Assembly (NCBI RefSeq): GCF_037042905.1
Contig: NC_087253.1
Coordinates: forward strand, 11,017,001 to 11,081,000
DNA: 64,000 nt
Source of the DNA: Lytechinus pictus
Taxonomy: Eukaryota; Echinodermata; Echinoidea; Temnopleuroida; Toxopneustidae
Reading direction: 5' to 3'
Both the position numbers and the translations under genes were made by a program. Positions 63,928-64,000 of the stretch are shown one piece after another (within the stretch, counting starts at the first letter, position 1; each line of letters opens with the position of its first letter). A model generated the notes under the pieces. The model made no database searches, was not told where the DNA came from, and saw only the letters and a program-made list of their open reading frames with translations.

Positions 63928-64000
63928 GTCGCGTTTCATAAAGCCGTTCGTAAGATAAGAGCGACTGGTGAACCTTTCTTGCGCGCTTAACCATCCCCAA
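63928..64000. mobile_element. 'TTTCATAAAGC' MITE, cut by the window end
   Basis: 'cgcgtttcataaagccgttcgtaagataagagcgactggtgaacctttcttgcgcgc' matches the left arm of 60,392-60,567. Confidence 0.8.

Overview
The window is nuclear DNA of a marine invertebrate deuterostome, most likely an echinoderm such as a sea urchin. The reasons are spliced genes with GT/AG introns, a Tx1-like LINE, tRNA-derived SINEs, very dense inverted-repeat MITEs, many simple repeats and the recurrent 'taggccta' motif. The species call is inference. There are no operons, ribosome binding sites or CRISPR loci.

Two host genes can be rebuilt exon by exon on the + strand, with every splice phase agreeing. Gene A (15,420-20,787, 4 coding exons, 265 aa) is a secreted short-chain collagen C4-like protein: signal peptide, eight Gly-X-Y triplets, then a cysteine-rich globular domain. 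Gene B (43,181-56,536, 12 coding exons, 625 aa) is an orthologue of LRRC56, the leucine-rich repeat protein (Chlamydomonas ODA8) needed for axonemal dynein-arm transport and assembly. The two genes are unrelated in function and lie more than 22 kb apart.

Layout: 1-620 repeat remnant; 622-6,592 an apparently full-length Tx1-like non-LTR retrotransposon on the - strand with intact ORF1 and ORF2, sitting inside a (GAAA)n microsatellite; 6,600-15,400 anonymous DNA with MITEs, one SINE and dispersed repeats; 15,420-20,787 gene A, with intron 3 full of repeats; 20,788-43,147 intergenic repeat mosaic holding a LINE 3' fragment, GAT microsatellites, a 1.1 kb AT-rich foldback element and its partial second copy, a mariner-like MITE, another LINE tail and a hairpin-forming minisatellite; 43,148-56,536 LRRC56, with SINEs, TTAA-flanked MITEs and a 1.7 kb inverted-repeat transposon in its introns; 56,537-64,000 a diverged tandem repeat and more MITEs and SINEs.

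The most unusual structures are the AT-rich foldback element (31.1-32.2 kb and 39.9-40.8 kb), built from arrays of a perfect 18-bp palindrome; the intact microsatellite-embedded LINE; the ~80 bp tandem repeat whose every unit carries a GTGGGGAC/GTCCCCAC stem (41.86-42.13 kb); and two copies of a near-perfect long hairpin (19.5 and 43.6 kb). All repeat calls come from reading the sequence by eye, so outer boundaries may be off by a few to tens of bases unless a duplicated target site is stated.
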